Below, one piece after another: positions 30,198 through 36,170 of a DNA stretch of 36,170 nucleotides. The position numbers were made by a program, and so were the translations under genes. Source of the stretch: Silene noctiflora (taxonomy: Eukaryota; Streptophyta; Magnoliopsida; Caryophyllales; Caryophyllaceae); NCBI GenBank assembly GCA_009801015.1, contig VHZZ01000032.1, positions 128,558 through 164,727 of the forward strand, given 5' to 3'. Below the pieces are notes generated by a model that was not told the origin of the DNA, searched no databases, and saw only the letters and a program-made list of their open reading frames with translations. Each line of letters begins with the position of its first letter. Positions within the stretch are counted from its first letter, which is position 1.

Positions 30198-32494
30198 TGA
30201 GGTGCCGGTGAGCGATAGACGACACTCGTACGAAAATCGGATAATGAGGAGCAATGGATTAAAAGTTGTAATGAGAGGTTTAAATCGAATAGGTCAACTC
30301 CCGAGGCAAACTTGGACATGTGGTAGAAAATCCAAGTTAAAACGAAACGTGCCCTGTTACGACCTTATGAATGGTTCAATTAGAAGTGTATACTACACGG
30401 TTTTCGAAATTTCTGGGTCCGGAACAAAAATGTCCGTAAATCACACGGATGGTTCCTCAGGTCAGATAGAGTGGTCAAGCAAATTTGGGGTGCAATGGAT
30501 GACGCATGAGGTGCCGGTGAGCGATAAACGACACTCGTGCAAAAATCGGATAATGAGGAACAATGTATTAAAAGTTGTAATGACAGGCTTAAATCGAATA
30601 GGTCAATTTCTGACGCAAACTCGGAAATGTGGTAGAAAATCCAAGTGAAAACGAAAGGTGCCCCGTTACTACCTCCTGAAAAGTTCAATTTGAAGTGTAT
30701 AATACACAGTTTTCGAGATTTGGGGATCCGGAACAAAAATGTCCGTAAATAACACGGATGGTTACTCGGGTCAGATAGAGTTGCCAAGAAAATATTGGGG
30801 AGCAACAAATGACGTATGAGGTTCCGGTGAGCGATTGACGACACTCGTACGAAAATCGGATAATGCGGAATAATGGATTAAAAGTTGTTATAAGGGGCTT
30901 AAATCAAATAGGTCAACTCCCGAAGCAAACTCGTACATGTGGTAGAAAATCCAAGTTAAAACGAAAGGTGCCTTGTTACGACCTCCCGAAAAGTTCAATT
31001 TGAAGTGTATAATACACGGTTTTCGAGATGTCGGGGTCCGGAACAAAAATGTTCATCAATCACACGGATGGTTTCTCGAGTCAAATAGAGTTGCCAAGCA
31101 AATTTTGGGGAGCAACAACGTATGAGGTGCCGGTGAGCGATAGACGACACTCGTAAGAAAATCGGATAATGAGGAACAATGGATTAAAAGTTGTAATGAG
31201 AGGTTTAAATCGAATAGGTCAACTCCCGAAGCAAACTCGGACAAATGGTAGAAAATCCAAGTTAAAACGAAAGGTGCCTTGTTACGACCTCCTGAAAAGT
31301 TCAATTTGAAGTGTATATATTACACGGTTTTCGAGATTTTAGAGTCCGGAACAAAAATATCCGTAAATCACTCGGATTATTCATCGGGTCAGATAGAGTG
31401 GACAAGCAAATTTTGGGGAGAAACAGATGATGTATGAGGTGCCGGTGAGCGATAAAGGACACTCGTACGAAAATCGGATAATGAGGAACAATGGATTAAA
31501 AGTTGTAAAGAGAGGTTTAAATCGAATAGGTCAACTCCCGAAGCAAACTCAGACATGCGGTAAAAAATCCAAGTTAAAATGAAAGGTGCCTTGTTACGAC
31601 CTCCTGAAAAGTCCAATTTGACGTGTATATATAATACACGGTTTTCGAGATTTCGGGCTCTGGAACAAAAATGTCCGTAAATCACACGGATGGTTCCTCG
31701 GGTCAGATAAAGTGGCCAAACAAATTTTGGGGAGCAACATATGACGTATGAGGTGTCGGTTAGCGATAGACGACACTCGTCCGCAAATATGATAATGAGG
31801 AAAAATGGATTAAAAGTTGTAATGAGAGATTTAAATCGAATAGGTCAACTCCCGAATTAAACTCGGACATGTGGTAGAAAATCCAAGTTAAAACGAAAGG
31901 TGCCTTGTTACGACCTCTTGAAAAGTTCAATTAAAAGTGTATAATACACGGTTTTCGAGATTTCGGGGTCCGGAACAAAAATGTTCGTAAATCATACGGA
32001 TGGTTTCTCCGGTCAGATAGAGTGGCTAAGCAAATTTTGGGGTGCAACAGATGATGTATGAAGTGCCGGTGAGCGATAAACGACACTAGTGCAAAAATCG
32101 GATAATGAGGAACAATCGATTAAAAGTTGTAATGAGAGACTTAAGTCGAATAGGTCAACTCATGAAGCAAACTCGGACATGTGTTAGAAATTCCAAGTGA
32201 AAACGAAATGTGCCCCGTTACGACCTCCTGCAAAGTTCAAATTGAAGTTTATAATGCACGGTTATCGAGATTTCGGAGTCCGGAAAAAATGTCTGTAAAT
32301 AACACGAGTGGTTCCTCGGGTCAGATAGAGTGCTCAAACAAATTGTGGGTGAAACAGATGATGTATGAGGTGCCGATGAGCAATAGACGACACTCGTAAG
32401 AAAATCGGATAATGAGGAACACTTGACTAAAATTTGTTATTAGGGCCTTAAATCGAATAGGTTAACTCATAAAGCAAACTCGGACATGTGGTAG

Positions 32495-32757
32495 AAAATC
32501 TAAGTGAAAACGAAACGTCTCCCATTACGACCTCCTGAAAAGTTCAATTTAAAGTGTATACAACACGGTTTTCAAGATTTCGGAGTATGGAACAAAAATG
32601 TTCGTAAATCACACGGATTGTTCCTCAGGTCAGATAGAGTGGTCAAGCAAATTTTGGGGTGCAATGTATGATGTATGAGGTGTCGGTGAGCGATAAACAA
32701 CACTAGTGCGAATTCGGATAATGAGGAACAATGGATTAAACGTTATTATCAGGGGCT
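32495..32757 (+). repeat. Satellite variant repeated 11 units later
   Basis: This variant unit (GAAACGTCTCCCATTACGAC, AGTGTATACAACACGGTTTT, GATAAACAACACTAGTGCG, AAACGTTATTATCAGGGGC) is almost identical to 35900-36162 and differs clearly from its neighbours. The offset is about 3.4 kb (11 monomers). Confidence 0.85.
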
Positions 32758-35700
32758 TAAATCGAATTGGTCAGCTTCCGAAGCAAACTCGGACATGTGG
32801 TACAAAATCCATGTGAAAACAAAACGTGCCCCGTTACGACCTCCTGAACAGTTCAAATTGAAATGTATAATAATACACGGTTTTCGAGATTTCGGGGTCC
32901 GGAACAAAAATGTCCGTAAATCACACGGATGGTTTCTCGGGTCAGAAAGAGTGGCCAAGAAAATTTTGGAGTACAGCAGATGACATATGAGGTGCCGGTA
33001 AGCGATAAACGACACTCGTGCAAAAATCGGATAATGAGGAACAATCGACTAAAAGTTGTATTGAGAGACTTAAATCGAATAGGTCAACTCATGAAGCAAA
33101 CTCGGATATGTGGTAGAAAATCTAAGTGAAAACGAAACTTGCCCCGTTACGACCTCCTGCCCAGTTCAAATTGAAGTGTATAATACACGGTTATCGAGAT
33201 CTGGAAGTCCGGAACAAAAATGTCCGTAAATCATACGGATAGTTCCTCCGTTCAGATAGAACGGATAAGCAAATTTTGGGGAGCAACAGATGACGTATGA
33301 GGTGCCGGTGAGCGATAGACGACACTCGTACGAAAATCGAATAATGAGGAACAATGGACTAAAACTTGTTATAACGGTCTTAAATCGAATAGGTGAACTC
33401 ATGAACCAAACTCGGACATGTGGTATAAAATCCAATTGAAAACGAAACGTGCCCCGTTACGACCTCCTGAACAGTTCAAATTGAAGTTTATAATACACGG
33501 TTTTTGAGATTTCGGGGTTCGGAACAAAAATGTCCGTAAATTACACGGATTGTTCCTCGGGTTAGATATAGCGGCAAACAAATTTTGGAGTGCAACAGAT
33601 GACGTATGTGGTGCCGGTGAGGGATAAACGACACTCGTGCAAAAATCGAATAATGAGGAACAATGGATTAATAGTTGTAATGAGAGGCTTAAATCGAATA
33701 GGTCAATTTCTGAAGCAAACTCGGACATGTGGTAGAAAATCCAAGTGAAAACGAAAGGTGCCCCGTTACTACTTCCAGAAAAGTTCAATTTGAAGTGTAT
33801 AATACACAGTTTTCGAGATTTGGGGATCCGGAACAAAAATGTCCGTAAATAACACGGATGGTTTCTCGGGTCAGATAGAGTGACCAAGAAAATTTTGGGG
33901 AGCAACAAATGACGTATGAGGTTCCGGTGAGCGATAGATGACATTCGTACGAAAATCGGATAATGAGGATTAATGGGTTAAAAGTTGTTATAAGAGGCTT
34001 AAATCGAATAGGTCAGCTCATGAAGCAAACTCGGACATGTGGTAGAAAATCCAAGTGAAAACGAAACGTGTCCCGTTACAACCTCCTGAACAGTTCAAAT
34101 TGAAGTGTATAATAATATACGGTTTTCGAGATTTCGGGGTCCGGAACAAAAATGTAAGTAAATCACACGGATGGTTCTCGGGACAGATAGAGTAGCTAAG
34201 CAAATTTTGGGGAGCAACAGATAACGTATTAGGTGCCGGTGAGCGATAGACGACAATCGTACGAAAATCGGATAATGAGGAACAATGGATTAAAAGTTGT
34301 AATGAGAGGTTTAAATCGAATAGGTCAACTCTCGAATCAAACTCGGACATGTGGTAGAAAATCCAAGTTAACACGAAAGGTGCCTTGCTACGACCTCCTG
34401 AAAAGTTCAATTTGAAGTGTATAATACACGGTTTTCGAGATTTCGGGGTCTGGAACAAAAATGTCCGTAAATCACACGGATGGTTCATCGGGTCAGATAG
34501 AGTGGCCAAACAATTTTTGGGGAGCAACAGATAACGTATGAAGTGCCGGTGAGCGATAGATGACACTCATAGGAAAATCGTATAATGAAGAATAATGGAT
34601 TAAAAGTTGTTATAACGGCCTTAAATCGAATTGGTCAACTCATGAAGCAAACTCGGACATGTGGTAGAAAATCCAAGTGAAAACGAAACGTGCCCCGTTA
34701 CGACCTCCTGCAAAGTTCAATTTGAAGTGTAATAATACACGGTTTTCGAGATTTTGGGGTCCAGAACAAAAATGCCCGAAAATCACATGGATGGTTCCTC
34801 GGGTCAGATAAAGTGGTCAAACAAATTTCGGGGAGAAACAACGTATGAGGTGCCGGTGAGCGATAGACGACACTTGTACGAATATCGGATAATGAGGAAC
34901 AATGGACTAAAAGTTGTAATAAGGGCATTAAATCGAATAGGTGAACTCATGAACCAAACTCTGACATGTGGTATAAAATCCAAGTGAAAACAAAACGTGC
35001 CCCGTTACGACCTCCTGAACAGTTCAAATTGAAGTTTATAATACACGGTTTTCGAGATTCTGGAGTCCGGAACAAAAATATCCGTAAATTACATGGATGG
35101 TTCACGAGTCATATGTCGTGGCCAAGCAAATTTTGGAGTGCAACAGATGACGTATGTGGTGCAGGTGAGCGATAAACGACACTGGTGCAAAAATCGGATA
35201 ATGAGAGGCATAAATCGAATTAGTCAATTTTTGAAGCAAACTCAGACATGTGGTAGAAAATACAAGTGAAAACGAAAGGTGGCCCGTTACTACCTCCTGA
35301 AAAAATCAATTTGAAGTGTATAATACACAGTTTTCGAGATTTGGGGATCCGGCACAAAAATGTCCGTAAATAACACGGATGGTTACTCGGGACAGATAGA
35401 GCTGCAAAGAAAATATTGGGGAGCGACAAATGACGTATGAGGTTCCGGTGAGCGATAGACGACACTCGTACGAAAATCGGATAATGAGGAACAATGGATT
35501 AAAAGTTGTTATAAGGGGCTTAAATCGAATAGGTCAGCTCATGAAGCAAACTCGGGCATGTGGTAGAAAATCCAAGTGAAAACGAAACGTGCCCTGTTAG
35601 AACCTCCTGAACAGTTCAAATTGAAGAGTATAATAATATACGGTTTTCGAGATTTCGGGGTCCGGAACAAAAATGTCAGTAAATCACACGGATAGTTCCT

Positions 35701-36170
35701 CAGGTCAGATAGAGTAGAACAGATAACGTATGAGGTAACGGTAAACGATAAACGACACTCGTGCAAAAAATGGATAATGAGGAACAATTAATTAAAAGTT
35801 GTAATGAGAGGCTTAAATCGAATAGGACAACTCCCGAAGCAAACTCAGATATGTTGTAGAAAATCCAAGTGAAAACGAAAGGTGCCCTGTTACGACATCC
35901 TTAAAATCTAAGTGAAAACGAAACGTCTCCCGTTACGACCTCCTGAAAAGTTCAATTTAAAGTGTATACAACACGGTTTTCAAGATTTCGGGGTATGGAA
36001 CAAAAATGTTCGTAAATCACACGGCTTGTTCCTCAGGTCAGATAGAGTGGTCAAGCAAATTTTGGGGTGCAATGGATGATGTATGAGGTGTCGGTGAGCG
36101 ATAAACAACACTAGTGCGAATTCGGATAATGAGGAACAATGGATTAAACGTTATTATCAGGGGCTTAAAT

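Larger units (their letters stand above)
21733..36170 (+). repeat. Satellite array, monomer about 309 bp, at least 48 units
   Basis: The anchor GGTGCCGGTGAGCGATA recurs head to tail at 48 positions, for example 21747, 22212, 22520, 22816, 23138, 25612, 28777, 32071, 35167 and 36096. Usual spacing is 300-315 bases. All units have one orientation and the array runs off the window. Conserved blocks include GACCTCCTGAACAGTTCAA, CGGTTTTCGAGATTTCGGGG, GGAACAAAAATGTCCGTAAA, GGTTCCTCGGGTCAGATAGA and GAGGAACAATGGATTAAAAG. Units 1-2 at the left edge are the most diverged and truncated. Short units occur at 25922, 27063, 27648 and 27914. I do not recognise the family. Repeated minus-strand frames (for example 33944-33399 and 34566-34018) arise because the consensus lacks stops in places, and the non-multiple-of-three period ends them. 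Confidence 0.97.

Noticed and set aside
29781-30254. Minus-strand frame rich in Gly/Arg/Phe (RVGSGHFGFRV type) as a low-complexity protein
   Set aside because: It is read-through of the CCCGA-rich insert flanked by satellite. It has no start context of its own and is not seen elsewhere.
21733-36170. Dozens of overlapping reading frames on both strands, up to about 180 codons (for example 34566-34018 minus), with repeated phrases such as SDPRNHPCDLRTFLF
   Set aside because: They are translations of the satellite monomer in several frames. The period is not a multiple of three, starts and stops differ from unit to unit, and no frame is maintained along the array.
21733-36170. Regular repeats suggestive of a CRISPR array
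   Set aside because: The whole 309-base unit repeats with no unique spacers, and the context is a plant genome.

Overview
This is plant nuclear DNA, most likely from a eudicot. It is AT-rich and has GT-AG introns, TATA-box promoters, abundant small DNA transposons (hAT-like MITEs and foldback elements), an LTR-retrotransposon remnant, one recognisable plant gene of the type-B response-regulator (receiver + GARP/Myb-like) family, and a long satellite array. The CCCGA-rich low-complexity insert and the MITE content recall Caryophyllales/Amaranthaceae genomes, but that placement is a weak inference. There is no sign of bacterial or viral sequence.

Region 1 (about 23-16560) is three diverged copies of one segment in tandem: copy A about 23-5400, copy B about 5545-11050, copy C about 11050-16560. 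Each contains, in order, a leader-like stretch, an exon-like block with a conserved GT donor, a conserved 3' block, a long foldback element with a hAT-type MITE inserted at the same site in its right arm, and promoter plus exon 1 of a response-regulator gene. The copies differ by private insertions: a GC-rich element and a CAGTGGCG-type element in B, and a 1.7 kb exon-bearing stretch in C.

Region 2 is the response-regulator exon 1. It occurs six times in strictly alternating orientation (-,+,-,+,-,+), as three inverted pairs. Only the last copy (16832-16930, +) is followed by the rest of the gene: receiver exons at 19051-19203 and 19448-19886, a GARP-encoding exon at 20027-20103 and a last exon at 20204-20704. 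Splice sites and phases agree with the family, but the locus is broken by a phase-changing base loss at the first donor, an 8-bp tandem duplication and a further frame change before the GARP domain. I call it a pseudogene.

Region 3 (about 20936-21732) looks like the LTR and leader of a Ty3/Gypsy element, truncated by the satellite.

Region 4 (about 21733 to the window end) is a head-to-tail satellite with a monomer of about 309 bp. I count 48 recognisable monomer positions, some truncated, with a higher-order pattern of about five monomers (1.55 kb) and one 0.3 kb CCCGA-rich insertion at 29873-30197. The array continues past the window. Open reading frames inside it are by-products of the repeat. 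I do not recognise the satellite family.

The most notable features are the alternating inverted copies of the response-regulator promoter/exon 1, which could make hairpin RNA matching the gene, and the large CpG-rich satellite with higher-order structure.
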